From NCBI RefSeq assembly GCF_014873945.1, contig NZ_JADBEC010000001.1, positions 434,001 through 498,000 on the forward strand: 64,000 bases of DNA, in the 5' to 3' direction. The notes below the pieces were generated by a model. It was given only the letters and a program-made list of their open reading frames with translations, was not told where the DNA came from and did no database searches. The translations under genes were made by a program, and so were the position numbers. This DNA comes from Rhizobium viscosum. Lineage in GTDB: Bacteria > Pseudomonadota > Alphaproteobacteria > Rhizobiales > Rhizobiaceae. Shown here one piece after another: positions 53,891-63,552 of the stretch (its first letter is position 1; the number at the start of each line of letters is the position of its first letter).

Positions 53891-54927
53891 TCTGGATGCT
53901 TCTCCCCGACATAGGCCAGCCCCAGAAGCTGAAGCGTTGATGGATAATAATAGGCGGGCGCAAATTGCAGCGCTTCGGCAGGAAGTTTGGTTCCGTCTAG
54001 TACACAGGCCACAACGTGGTTAACAATTTCATAACCAGGGTCGGAAAGCTCGGTCTTCGGCTGCCCGGTCGTCAGATCGATGGTGGCGGGCACGCCATTT
54101 GCGGTCATGCCTTCTTTGAGACGCGCCAGCAACGCCCTGTCAGTCACACCGCCTCGCGCCAGATAGAGCGGGATACGGATCGCATTGTAGCCGAACTCAA
54201 TGTCGAAACCTTCGGCCGGCTGCGGCTGGCGCTTCAGGCTTACCCATTCGGCAGGCAGCTTACGCGGGCCGAACTGCATGGCCTTGAGCAGCGAGAGGCC
54301 GTCATCCGCGAGTTTCTGCCACCGATCGGACGGTGCAAGTGCCGCCATGACGGGAAGCGCTTCATAGACCCAGTAGGATGGGTTGATGACAGGGCCATCG
54401 TCGCGATCCGCGCCGGAGAAGCCATCCGCACCGGGCATCAGCAGGGTGCGGCCGGCAAATTCGACTATGGTTTCCGACAGCGTCGACTGCGCCATGCGGG
54501 TGGCCGCGGTGATATATTCGGTTCGGTTCCAGGCGGAGCCCGCCAGCGCAAGCGCATAGGCGATCAATATGTCGCCATCGGAAGCATTGTTGGCATCGGT
54601 CGCATGCGGGGTGGCAGATGGATCCCATTTCCAGACGGCAAGGCCGTCATTGCGCAACAGCAGTTCGGTGCGGGTGAAATACCAAATCTGCTCGAAATCG
54701 GCCGGGCTTGCCGCGAGATAGGCGAGCAGCAGGCCATAGCCCTGCCCTTCGCTGTGGCTGATATTGCCGTTGCCGTTATCGACGATGCGGCCGCTCGGAT
54801 CGAGGAATTTCGCCTTGTAGGCAGCCCATGCCTCGCTGCTGATCCGCGGCTGCTGGGCAGAGGCCGGCTCACTGGCGAGCGCCAGCATCATCGTGCCTGC
54901 GAGCAGTGTGGCGACCCATCCCCTCAT
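53881..54927 (-). CDS. bcsZ: Cellulose-operon endoglucanase (GH8, BcsZ/CelC)
   Basis: A 348-residue glycoside hydrolase family 8 enzyme with signal peptide (MRGWVATLLAGTMMLALASE...). The catalytic acid Glu lies in ISHSEGQGYGLLLAY and the base Asp in NNASDGDILIAYALAL; FGYNAIRIPLYLARGG is also typical. It trims cellulose in the periplasm and is needed for normal fibre formation; in Rhizobium leguminosarum the CelC2 relative also acts in root-hair infection. Start set by the ATGA overlap with bcsB; 167 upstream codons of the open frame are shadow. Confidence 0.92.
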   Translation of the reverse strand: MRGWVATLLAGTMMLALASEPASAQQPRISSEAWAAYKAKFLDPSGRIVDNGNGNISHSEGQGYGLLLAYLAASPADFEQIWYFTRTELLLRNDGLAVWKWDPSATPHATDANNASDGDILIAYALALAGSAWNRTEYITAATRMAQSTLSETIVEFAGRTLLMPGADGFSGADRDDGPVINPSYWVYEALPVMAALAPSDRWQKLADDGLSLLKAMQFGPRKLPAEWVSLKRQPQPAEGFDIEFGYNAIRIPLYLARGGVTDRALLARLKEGMTANGVPATIDLTTGQPKTELSDPGYEIVNHVVACVLDGTKLPAEALQFAPAYYYPSTLQLLGLAYVGEKHPECL

Positions 54928-57371
54928 TTCGACCTGCCGAGCCTTGAAAGCATTCTGGAAGTGACCAGACCGATCAGCAACGACAACACGACCAAAAGGA
55001 AGGAATAGGAGAGAATATTCGTCGACAGCCAGTTGGCAGCGATCAGGCGATAGTTGGCGATCGACAAGCCGCCAGTAGGCACGAAATCGAAGCGCGTGAC
55101 CGGAACGCTCTCGATCTTGCCGGTGCGGCTGGAATAGGTGGTGATATGGCCCGATATCTGCGGCCAGTTCATCTGGGCGGTGAGTGCATTCAGCCCCTCG
55201 CGCAGGTCCTTGGCCGAGGGCGACGTCACGACCGTCCAGGTACCGCCGCCATCTGGGCTCTTGCCCTGAGCGATCATCAAGGTCGCCGCATTCGACGGCG
55301 TGAAGACCTGTTCGGCATTTGGGACGAATTGCAGCGAGCTGGCAGTGATGTCGAAGTTGCGGCGCAGCCATTCGCGGAACGCCTCTATGCGACCCTGAAG
55401 TGCGCCTCCGGCGATGCGCGAGCGCCATTGCTCCAGCGCCTCTCGATTATCGATTTCCGTCGGCTGTGAATCCGTCACCGGTCGCCAGGAAGCCTGGCTG
55501 GCAGTTGCGACATTGACCTGGGTAAGCGCCGTTGCCGGCATCTGCGAAATCGAGCCGATGAAAATGGCGTTGCGGTCACCGATCACACCCGGCGAGGCGA
55601 CGGTTTCGATTGCGATCGGATGACCGGCCATGATGGCGAGCTGACCAAGCAGGGTCGCAGCGGCCGAGAGCGTATCGGCATCGGTACGGTCGATGAACAG
55701 CGGCGTCGGATCAGGATTGCGTCCATAGGGATAGGAAGTGCCGGCCATGGCCGCGAGGTTCGGACGCTGCCCGACGCGGGCGAAATCCGGCATATGAAAT
55801 TCGGACGTGTCAAAAAGTGCAAAGCGCGGCGCCTGCGAGGCCGTCGCGCCGGGGACGCAGGCCGCGTCGTCCTCGGTCATCAGAACTGCCTCGATGGCGA
55901 TCGAATTCAGGCCAGGCTTGAAGTGCCGCATTGTCACGCGGATCGGAAGCTGGTGGAAAATACCGCCGTTGCTCGTCGCGATCGGCACGGTGGAGGCGAT
56001 ATTGCCGTTCACGTAGACGTCGATATGGCTGCCAGGGAGCACTTTGCTGGAATAGGCGGCATCGAGCAGGATTTTCGCCTCGCCATAGGCATTGGCATAG
56101 AAATCGGCCGGCACGGCGACATTGAAGCCGGTGCGAAAGCGGCGGCCGGAGAAGTCGACGGTGCGTATGCCGAGCTGCGAAAGCGGGATGCGCGTATCGG
56201 CAAAGAGAAGCGGCGCGTCGGGCGCCGTCCAGCGCTGCGTGGTCAGCACGTCGCGGCGTGTTTCGGGGGTGCGGTCCGTCGGAGACACGATAGTATCGAT
56301 CGCGGTCGAAACCGCCTGCCAGGACGGACCACTGATCAGCAGGACGGGCGAACCACTGCGCGGATCAGTGACAAAGGCGGCAAGCGGTGCGCTTTCAGCG
56401 CCCTGGGGAAGGCTAGGGAAGATAGGCCGCAGTTCGGCGGCGGTACCGACGAGCACCGCCATCTTGCCAGGACCACCTGCCGGAAGCGCGCCGGTACTGA
56501 AGCCGAAGACCTGGTTCGGCATGCCGCTCAGGAGCGACAGGCCCTGCGCCAGACGCAGAAGTGGCTTGGTGGTGCCGGGTTGTTCCATCGCCGGAACGAC
56601 CAGATCGAATTCCGTCTTGCCGGTGCCATCGACGCCGATGGCGCGGATCGCATCCGTGCCGGAAAGCTGGCCGGCATCGCGGCCGGCAAAACTCAGATAG
56701 GTGCCGGCCGGATCGATGTTCGACCAGAGCTCATAGGTGGAGTCGATGCTGCAATCCGTGCGGTGGCGCTGATTGGCTTCGAAGGTGATGAGGTTAGCAC
56801 CGGGTTGCAAAAGACCCGGAGGAACGTCGAAGCTGACCGCCGATGGGCTATCGGGCGAACCAACCTGCTGCTGGCCGATGGCACGGTTGTTGATGAACAC
56901 GGTCAGCTGCGACACTTCGGGAGCGACGACGACGGCGTTCTGATAGGTGAAAGTGAACCGCGCTTTCGCCGCCGCCTGCTCGGTCGTCAGATAGATCGAC
57001 CATGACCTGCGGTCATATTCACCACTGAGGCCAAGTTCGGAGAAGGGCACGATGTAGCGCCTGACATCACCGGTCTGCGGAGCGACCGCGACGGGACGGA
57101 CGGCAGGCTGCGTGGCCGCCGGCTGTGGCTGAGCCTGTGCCGGGGCAGAAGGCGCTGCCGGCGCCGGTGCGGGAGGCGGCACCGGCTGCGGGGCAACCGT
57201 CTGCGGCACGACGGGAGCAGGAGCCGGCGCGGGCTGGGCGGGCAGTCTCAGGCGTGGAGCAACCGGCGCACCCGCCGGACGCTCGCCGGACATGTCAAAA
57301 GGGCTGATCTGCGCATGAGCGAAAACCGATGTACCGACCAGGAGAAGGGAAGCGGCGAAGAGCTTTCTCAT
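54924..57371 (-). CDS. bcsB: Cellulose synthase regulatory subunit BcsB
   Basis: An 815-residue periplasmic protein. Signal peptide (MRKLFAASLLLVGTSVFAHA), a Pro/Ala-rich linker (about 30-110), then two repeats of carbohydrate-binding plus flavodoxin-like domains (VPFSELGLSGEYDRRSWSIY; PLSQLGIRTVDFSGRRFRTG) and one C-terminal membrane anchor (YSFLLVVLSLLIGLVTSRML). It guides the nascent glucan and completes the BcsA catalytic unit. ATGA overlap with bcsA and bcsZ on either side. Confidence 0.93.
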   Translation of the reverse strand: MRKLFAASLLLVGTSVFAHAQISPFDMSGERPAGAPVAPRLRLPAQPAPAPAPVVPQTVAPQPVPPPAPAPAAPSAPAQAQPQPAATQPAVRPVAVAPQTGDVRRYIVPFSELGLSGEYDRRSWSIYLTTEQAAAKARFTFTYQNAVVVAPEVSQLTVFINNRAIGQQQVGSPDSPSAVSFDVPPGLLQPGANLITFEANQRHRTDCSIDSTYELWSNIDPAGTYLSFAGRDAGQLSGTDAIRAIGVDGTGKTEFDLVVPAMEQPGTTKPLLRLAQGLSLLSGMPNQVFGFSTGALPAGGPGKMAVLVGTAAELRPIFPSLPQGAESAPLAAFVTDPRSGSPVLLISGPSWQAVSTAIDTIVSPTDRTPETRRDVLTTQRWTAPDAPLLFADTRIPLSQLGIRTVDFSGRRFRTGFNVAVPADFYANAYGEAKILLDAAYSSKVLPGSHIDVYVNGNIASTVPIATSNGGIFHQLPIRVTMRHFKPGLNSIAIEAVLMTEDDAACVPGATASQAPRFALFDTSEFHMPDFARVGQRPNLAAMAGTSYPYGRNPDPTPLFIDRTDADTLSAAATLLGQLAIMAGHPIAIETVASPGVIGDRNAIFIGSISQMPATALTQVNVATASQASWRPVTDSQPTEIDNREALEQWRSRIAGGALQGRIEAFREWLRRNFDITASSLQFVPNAEQVFTPSNAATLMIAQGKSPDGGGTWTVVTSPSAKDLREGLNALTAQMNWPQISGHITTYSSRTGKIESVPVTRFDFVPTGGLSIANYRLIAANWLSTNILSYSFLLVVLSLLIGLVTSRMLSRLGRSK

Positions 57372-59566
57372 CCGGCGTTCACCTTTGCGGCCTGCTGCTG
57401 TCGATGCGCCTCGCGCTCCGGCCGCATGCTGCGGAAGAAATACACCAGGCCACGGCTCGTCTGATAGAGCGATAGGCCGAGGAACCAGACGGTACCCCTG
57501 ATGAGACCGGGATTGCGGCGACGCGAAGCCTGGAACTGGCTCCATTGATCGGAATTGGCGAAGATCAGGTCGGCGATCAGGCGGTGATCCAGCGCGCTCT
57601 TCGGCTGATACTGGCAGCCGACATTGGTAATATCGCCCGACGGCTCGATATTGCGGACGATGAGCGGCAGGGTTTCGAGATCGGCGCCGCTATAGGGCCG
57701 GAAGCGGATTTCGCCGAGCGCCCCGACCTGCACTGCATCGAAATGCTTGCTGAAGATGTGCAGGCGCGCGCCGTGGACGGAGACATCCTCGATAGAGGCC
57801 GTGTACCACTGATCGCCGATGCAGAATTCGCAGCGGCGGTTGACGCGCACACGGCGGGAGGATGCCCTCTCCCCGCGCTCGGAGACGACGCCGAGCGCAC
57901 AGCCGGCAAGGATGAGGTTGATGATATTCCAGCCGCCGACGACGAGGGTGACATCCGCCTTATAGGGTTCGGCATAAATCTTGTAGATGGTGATCGCGAC
58001 GGCGATGATCTGCACCGCGAAGATCACGAAGAAGGGCCTGCTGATTTCCGACAGGCGGCTGACGGAGATGGATTCATCCTTGGCGGTGACCTTGAAGGTC
58101 GGCTTGCGCGGATTGAGCATGACCGAAACGACAGCCGGCAACAGGTGCACCGTCTGCACATATTCATAGAGTTCGGAAATCCACGGCCAGCGGAACGATC
58201 CGTAGAGATAGTTCTGCATCATCAGGTTCACGACCATGTAGGCGAGCGTATAGGCTAGGAACTCGCCGCCGGAAGCCGTGAAGATTTCCAGGTCGAAGAA
58301 GAGATAGAAGAGCGGCGCGAAGAGGAAGATCGTGCGCGGGAACGGGAACAGCCAGAACAGCGACGAGGACATGTAACAGAGACGCTGCGGCAGTGTGAGG
58401 CCGCGCTTGAGCAGCGGAAAGCGGAAACGCAGGATCTGCATCATGCCCTGCGCCCAGCGGCTGCGCTGGCCGATGAAGCTTGCGAAGGTGGCCGGCTGCA
58501 AGCCGGCGATCAACGGCTTGTCGAGATAGATGCTGTTCCAGCCGGCGCCGTGAAGAGCAAGCGCGGTCTCGCAATCCTCGGTAATGCTGACACCGCTGAA
58601 GCCGTTGGCGGATTGGAGCGCGCGGCGGCTCAGCACCGCTGCCGAACCGCAGAAGAAGGCGGCGTTCCATTTGTCGAGGCCGCGCTGGATGATGCCGTAG
58701 AACATTTCGTTCTCGCTCGGCATCTTTTCGAAGGTGCGCAGATTGCGCTCCAGCGGGTCCGGATTGATGAAGAAGTGCGGTGTCTGGACAAGGAAAAGCT
58801 TCGGGTCGTCGTCGAAATAGCCGACCGTCTCCAGAAGGAAGTCGCGCGCCGGCGCATGGTCGGCATCGAAAACGGCGATCAGTTCGCCGCTCGAATGCTG
58901 CATGCCGTTGTTGAGGTTGCCAGCCTTGGCATGTTCGTTGCGATCGCGCGTCAGGTAATTGACATCGAGATCGACGCAGAGCTGCTTGAGTTCGGCGTGG
59001 CGGGCGGCGGCAGCCTGCGCCTCGATCAGCTTGCCGGAATTGCGTTTCTGCAACGTGCCGCCATCGTCCAGCAGCCAGACGTGCAGTTTGTCGGCCGGAT
59101 AATCCATCGCCTTGGCGGCGGCGAGCGTATTGGCAAGCAGGCCGGCATCTTCGTTATAGGACGGCACGAAGACATCGACATGAGGGAAGCGCTCGAGCTT
59201 GCCGGCACGCGAAGGGCGCGGCGGCAGCGGGGTCGCGACAATGAAGAGCGATAGCGCCAGCATCATCACGCTATACATTTCAGCGAGATAGAGCAGCAGG
59301 CCAGGAATGAAGTTTTCGAGCTGGTTAACCGGCGGCAGCGTATTGGTCGTGCGCCAATAGACATAGCGCAGCACGATGGACGTACCGAAGGCGAGCGCCA
59401 CAAGACGCCATGTACCCTCGCCTTTCAGCACCTTGATGAGCGCCATGACCGTGACGACGGTGATGCTGGCAATGAGCTGGGTCTGCAGATTGACGGGCAG
59501 CGTGATCAGGGCGATCACGCAAAGCGACACTACAGCCCATATGACAACACTGCCAGCCTTGCGCAT
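57368..59566 (-). CDS. bcsA: Cellulose synthase catalytic subunit BcsA
   Basis: A 732-residue GT2 synthase with about eight membrane segments. Catalytic motifs: VFDADHAPARDF, SITEDCETAL and GQRSRWAQGMMQ (the QxxRW box). The C-terminal PilZ domain has RRVRVNRRCEF and ENVSVHG-like DVSVHGARLH, giving c-di-GMP activation. It polymerises glucose from UDP-glucose and moves the chain across the inner membrane. The start at 59566 has AAGGA six bases ahead; a TTG eight codons upstream is the alternative. 55 bases after bcsN. Confidence 0.96.
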   Translation of the reverse strand: MRKAGSVVIWAVVSLCVIALITLPVNLQTQLIASITVVTVMALIKVLKGEGTWRLVALAFGTSIVLRYVYWRTTNTLPPVNQLENFIPGLLLYLAEMYSVMMLALSLFIVATPLPPRPSRAGKLERFPHVDVFVPSYNEDAGLLANTLAAAKAMDYPADKLHVWLLDDGGTLQKRNSGKLIEAQAAAARHAELKQLCVDLDVNYLTRDRNEHAKAGNLNNGMQHSSGELIAVFDADHAPARDFLLETVGYFDDDPKLFLVQTPHFFINPDPLERNLRTFEKMPSENEMFYGIIQRGLDKWNAAFFCGSAAVLSRRALQSANGFSGVSITEDCETALALHGAGWNSIYLDKPLIAGLQPATFASFIGQRSRWAQGMMQILRFRFPLLKRGLTLPQRLCYMSSSLFWLFPFPRTIFLFAPLFYLFFDLEIFTASGGEFLAYTLAYMVVNLMMQNYLYGSFRWPWISELYEYVQTVHLLPAVVSVMLNPRKPTFKVTAKDESISVSRLSEISRPFFVIFAVQIIAVAITIYKIYAEPYKADVTLVVGGWNIINLILAGCALGVVSERGERASSRRVRVNRRCEFCIGDQWYTASIEDVSVHGARLHIFSKHFDAVQVGALGEIRFRPYSGADLETLPLIVRNIEPSGDITNVGCQYQPKSALDHRLIADLIFANSDQWSQFQASRRRNPGLIRGTVWFLGLSLYQTSRGLVYFFRSMRPEREAHRQQQAAKVNAG

Positions 59567-59621
59567 GAACGTTCCTTCGAAATGGCTCAACCGCTGCGCA
59601 TCGGCGCATTGGGCATATTTG

Positions 59622-60605
59622 CTATTTCTGGCAGCCGGCCGTCATGGCCGCATCGCCTATGCAGTCAGGCGAAGGCACGGTCACACCGATCGGCCTTGCC
59701 GTTTGTTGGATCGTCGCCGGCGCCTCTGCCGGCGGCTCTATCGCATTCGTCTGCGTGTCGTCATTCGGCAGCGGCACGCGAGGACCGACAGGCGGCTGCA
59801 GGACCGGCGCGACAGGTGCGGGCTGCGGCTGCGCCCGTCGCACGGTCACGGTCCGTGGTTGGCGGATAGCGGCCGGAGCGGGCTCGTAACCGATCGGCAT
59901 CGTGGTCGGACGATAGCCGCCCTCGTCCGGATAGATCGGCGCGCCGGTCTGGCCGAGCGTCGGATTGGCCGGCGGCGGAGCGCCATAGGGATTCCAGATA
60001 TCGCCGTCGAAAGTGCCGGTGACGGTGTAGCCGTAGACGATGCCGAGAAGCTGGCGCTCAGTAGCACGGGCATCGCAAAGGCGCAGGCGGATCTGGATCA
60101 TGCCGAAGTTGCGCGCCTGCGTGTGCGCGGACTGGCTGGAGCGGATCTGCTGCCAGGCATAAATACAGGTATCGCCGGCGCGGCTGTGGCCCGAGGCATA
60201 GCCGAAGGGACCGTAGCTGTTCTGCAGGAAAGTAGCTGATGTCGCCATCGGAACGGCGGGAACGGAGCGCGCCATCTCGCGGGCGATATCCCCTTCCCGG
60301 ATCATCCTGTAGGAGGTGCTACCAGTCCCTGGATTGGCGCCGGACGCGCCAAGGAATTGCGCTTTCAGGAAATTCTGGCCCTGAACAGATGAGGAGGTGA
60401 AGAGCGATATCGTCTGCTCCACACCATTTCCGCGCTTTTGTTCTACGACGCTGACAATCGACGGACCACCGGGGGGCGGCAGGACAAGCGCCTTTTCCGG
60501 CGCTACGGCCTCAGGCCCGGCAAGCTGACGCACTCCACCTGTCGACGTGCAGCCGGCTATCATGGCCGCAACGGCCACTACCGATATCGTCTTCGGAAAA
60601 TGCAT
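59622..60605 (-). CDS. bcsN: Cellulose biosynthesis lipoprotein BcsN
   Basis: A 327-residue lipoprotein with signal and lipobox (MHFPKTISVVAVAAMIAGC), then a domain with VVEQKRGNGVEQTISLFTSSSVQGQNFLKAQF and CIYAWQQIRSS, and a long Pro-rich C-terminus. This matches BcsN, a protein found only in alphaproteobacterial cellulose operons and of unknown exact role. First gene of the operon bcsN-bcsA-bcsB-bcsZ-TPR. Confidence 0.85.
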   Translation of the reverse strand: MHFPKTISVVAVAAMIAGCTSTGGVRQLAGPEAVAPEKALVLPPPGGPSIVSVVEQKRGNGVEQTISLFTSSSVQGQNFLKAQFLGASGANPGTGSTSYRMIREGDIAREMARSVPAVPMATSATFLQNSYGPFGYASGHSRAGDTCIYAWQQIRSSQSAHTQARNFGMIQIRLRLCDARATERQLLGIVYGYTVTGTFDGDIWNPYGAPPPANPTLGQTGAPIYPDEGGYRPTTMPIGYEPAPAAIRQPRTVTVRRAQPQPAPVAPVLQPPVGPRVPLPNDDTQTNAIEPPAEAPATIQQTARPIGVTVPSPDCIGDAAMTAGCQK

Positions 60606-60867
60606 GTCCTGGCCGTTGCTATCGTATTTTTAATCTTTGCCTGAGGGGACAAAGCGCGACGAATTTCCGAATCAACAACCCTATGTCGTTCATTAGGAAT
60701 AAACGATGCTTATGGTTAACAAATGGTCAACGTCTCAGCAGTTGTACCGGGTAAAGTTGGCGGCCGCTCCACCTTCGCGGGCGCAGCCACGTGAAAGGAA
60801 CCGAAGGGTATCTAACAAGGGACGCACGGAGGTTCTCAACCTTGCCCGGCTCCTGCTTCGCGCCGGC

Positions 60868-60892
60868 GGAACCATGAAGCATGGCTGACGTT
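60868..60892 (+). promoter_or_regulatory. EcfG/RpoE2-type general stress promoter before DUF1236 gene
   Basis: GGAAC-N16-CGTT, exact boxes and spacing, 35 bases before the ATG. The rest of the 60606-60867 gap holds the undefined bcsN promoter on the other strand and no gene. Confidence 0.75.
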
Positions 60893-60926
60893 TTCCCGAT
60901 GGCTGGGTAGGAAAAGGAGAATATCC

Positions 60927-61247
60927 ATGCGCAAGACCATGCTGGCCGCGGCCGCCCTCATGCTGACCGTAAGCTCCGCTGCCTTCGCGCAGAGCAGCGT
61001 CATCATAACCGATCCGGCGCCGACCGGTTCGACTGTCGTACTTCCAGGGGAAGTCCGCACCTATGTGATGGAACAGAGCGTTCCCTCCGTTGTCTATGAC
61101 GGCGATATCGCCGTCGGTGCGACGCTTCCCGACACCGTGGAAATCCACACCGTTCCCAATGTGAACGGGTATGGCTATACCGTGATCAACGAGCGCCGCG
61201 TAATCGTCGAGCCGCAGACGCACCGCATCATTCAGGTTCTGGAATAG
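60927..61247 (+). CDS. DUF1236-family secreted protein
   Basis: A 106-residue protein with signal peptide MRKTMLAAAALMLTVSSAAF and one DUF1236 domain (VLPGEVRTYVMEQSVPSVVY, GDIAVGATLPDTVEIHTVPN, YTVINERRVIVEPQTHRIIQ). Function unknown; the family is common in Rhizobiales and often stress-induced, which fits the promoter just upstream. GGAG ribosome site. Confidence 0.88.
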   Translation: MRKTMLAAAALMLTVSSAAFAQSSVIITDPAPTGSTVVLPGEVRTYVMEQSVPSVVYDGDIAVGATLPDTVEIHTVPNVNGYGYTVINERRVIVEPQTHRIIQVLE

Positions 61248-61281
61248 GTCCTCGGCATGGCAATGAGGCTCGTCCCGGGCC

Positions 61282-62919
61282 TCACCCCTGCTCCGCGGGA
61301 GGCTTGCTGTTCAGCACTTCCCGGACCTTGTGGGCGAGCTGTTCCAGGCTGAAGGGCTTGGCAAGCAGCGAGACGCCGTGATCCAGCACACCATTGTGAA
61401 CGATGGCATTACGTGTGTAGCCTGTCGTGTATAGTATCCGGATTTCCGGCCACTTATCCATGACCGCATCAGCAAGCTGGCGGCCATTCATCTGCGGCAT
61501 GACGATATCGGTGAAGATGAGATCGACGCGCTCGTTCTGCAGAATGTCCAGCGCCTCAGGACCGCCTGCGGCCTGCAGCACGCTATAGCCGAGTTCGCGC
61601 AGGCTTTCGGCCGTCATTTCCCGCACACTCTCGTCATCCTCCACCACGAGAATGGTATCTTCGATGCTTCCCTGCGGGATCGGTGTCATCGACGGCGCCG
61701 AAAAACGGGCGTCGCCCGAACCGACATGGCGCGGGAGATAGATCTTTACGGTCGTGCCACGATCGATCTCGGAATAGATCTTGATGTGTCCCCTGCTCTG
61801 CTTGACGTAGCCGTAAACCTGGCTGAGGCCGAGGCCCGTGCCCTTGCCGGGACCTTTCGTGGTATAGAAAGGATCGAAGGCGCGTTCCAGAACCTCGGGT
61901 GACATGCCGATGCCGGTATCGGTGATGCTGATCATCACATATTGGCCGGCCTCCACCTCCTGGTGCATACGCGCATAACGGTCGTCCAGTTCGGTATTGG
62001 CCGTCTCGATGGTCAGATGCCCGCCGTCGGGCATGGCGTCGCGCGCATTGACCGAGAGGTTGAGGATGGCATTTTCAAGCTGGCTCAAATCGGCGAAGGT
62101 CGGCCAGAGGCCACCCGCCAGAACTGCTTCGATCCTGATCTGCTCACCCAGCATCCGGCGCAGCAGTTCCGACATACCGCCGACCAGCTTGTTTGCATCT
62201 ATGATTTCCGGCGCCAACGGCTGCTGGCGTGAAAAGGCGAGCAGGCGCGCGGTCAGCACCGCCGCGCGCTGCGCACCGTCCCTGGCACTCTGGATCGAGT
62301 TCAGGAGGCGTGGATCCTCCTTACCGTTCAGCCGCCTCTGGGCAAGATCGAGGCTGCCGACGATGATCGCCAGCATGTTGTTGAAGTCGTGAGCGACGCC
62401 GCCGGTCAGCTGGCCGATGGTTTCCATCTTCTGCAACTGGCGCACCTGCGCCTGGGCGCTCGCATGTTCCGCCATCTCGCGTTTCAGTTCGCCGGTGCGC
62501 TGCGCAACCGTCTCTTCCAGTTTCCTGTTGAAATCGTTGAGCTCTCCGCGCAGATGCGCCTGCCGGCCGTGCGAGATCACGATCGCCTGCATCAATCCGA
62601 CGATGATGAATGCGTTGACGACGAAGGTCGACAGGCCGATCCATTGACCGAAGGTGACGGGCCAGAAGATATCGTGCGGCTCTACGAAGAACTGCTGGAC
62701 GACGAAACCCGACAGAATGGCGGCGACTACCCCTGGCCCGGCACCGCCGATGAAGCTTGCGATAAGGACGGCGGGCAAGAAGCTCAGAAAGGGAAAGCCG
62801 GAGAGATAATCGCCGGCAGCAACGCGCAGCAGGAAGGTGAATACGACAGCGGCGACAGCGAACGGATAGGTCAAACCCGGCCTATGACGCAGCCAGTCCG
62901 TGGCGCTCAACAAATCCAT
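61282..62919 (-). CDS. Hybrid sensor histidine kinase with receiver domain
   Basis: A 545-residue protein. Residues 15-115 carry four membrane segments of the KdpD-like DUF4118 type, then a coiled linker, the dimerisation box with His in GGVAHDFNNMLA, ATPase boxes NLSVNARDAMPDGG, DTGIGMSPEV and GPGKGTGLGLSQVYG, and a C-terminal receiver with phospho-acceptor Asp in DLIFTDIVMPQMNGR. It lacks an Hpt domain. It diverges from a single-domain response regulator, its likely partner. Signal unknown. Confidence 0.93.
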   Translation of the reverse strand: MDLLSATDWLRHRPGLTYPFAVAAVVFTFLLRVAAGDYLSGFPFLSFLPAVLIASFIGGAGPGVVAAILSGFVVQQFFVEPHDIFWPVTFGQWIGLSTFVVNAFIIVGLMQAIVISHGRQAHLRGELNDFNRKLEETVAQRTGELKREMAEHASAQAQVRQLQKMETIGQLTGGVAHDFNNMLAIIVGSLDLAQRRLNGKEDPRLLNSIQSARDGAQRAAVLTARLLAFSRQQPLAPEIIDANKLVGGMSELLRRMLGEQIRIEAVLAGGLWPTFADLSQLENAILNLSVNARDAMPDGGHLTIETANTELDDRYARMHQEVEAGQYVMISITDTGIGMSPEVLERAFDPFYTTKGPGKGTGLGLSQVYGYVKQSRGHIKIYSEIDRGTTVKIYLPRHVGSGDARFSAPSMTPIPQGSIEDTILVVEDDESVREMTAESLRELGYSVLQAAGGPEALDILQNERVDLIFTDIVMPQMNGRQLADAVMDKWPEIRILYTTGYTRNAIVHNGVLDHGVSLLAKPFSLEQLAHKVREVLNSKPPAEQG

Positions 62920-63113
62920 TTCCCAGCCTCTTCCCTTCCGTTACGAAAACGGGCCCTCCAGCTTTTGCATATCGAATCCGGCCGGGCAATATGCCGTTTC
63001 TCGTACTATGGCGATCCAGCCTTGACGAGCAGCCGGCTCGGGACAGATAAGCCCCGTGATACCCGGCAAAGGGCCTGGCATGGTCTGCGCAAGGGTAAAG
63101 GGTGGACAAAACC

Positions 63114-63455
63114 ATGAAAGACATATTCATCGTCGAAGACGATGCGCTGATCGCCATGTTGCTTGAGGAGATGCTCGAGGATCTCGGTTATCGCGTCAGT
63201 GCGAATGTTCCGGATCTGGAGCAGGCGCTCGACGCAGCCCAGCACAAGGAGTTCGACGCGGCTATTCTCGACGTATCATTGGCTGGAAAGAGTTCGCTGC
63301 CGGTCGCAAAGCTGCTTGAGGCGCTCGGCAAGCCCTATGTCTTTGCAACGGGATATGGCAGCGCACCCGAAGGCAGCAGTTCAAGCCAGCCTATCCTCAG
63401 AAAACCGTTCCAGCTCTCCGATCTCGAAAAAGCGCTGAAGGGCATGCAGGCCTGA
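63114..63455 (+). CDS. Single-domain response regulator
   Basis: A 113-residue receiver with no output domain: acidic pocket IVEDDALIAMLL, phospho-acceptor Asp in AAILDVSLAGK, Thr in VFATGYGS and Lys in ILRKPFQ. It may act as a phosphate sink or shuttle for the divergent kinase. ATG at 63114 has GGTGG nine bases ahead; a GTG four codons earlier is possible. Confidence 0.88.
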   Translation: MKDIFIVEDDALIAMLLEEMLEDLGYRVSANVPDLEQALDAAQHKEFDAAILDVSLAGKSSLPVAKLLEALGKPYVFATGYGSAPEGSSSSQPILRKPFQLSDLEKALKGMQA

Positions 63456-63552
63456 AGCGACTCGCGATCTTTCAGATTCGTCCGCCGCGCTTTAAATTCT
63501 TGTCTCACGCATGTCGTTACTGCAACCGCTACGCTCGTTTGCACGACGTGCT

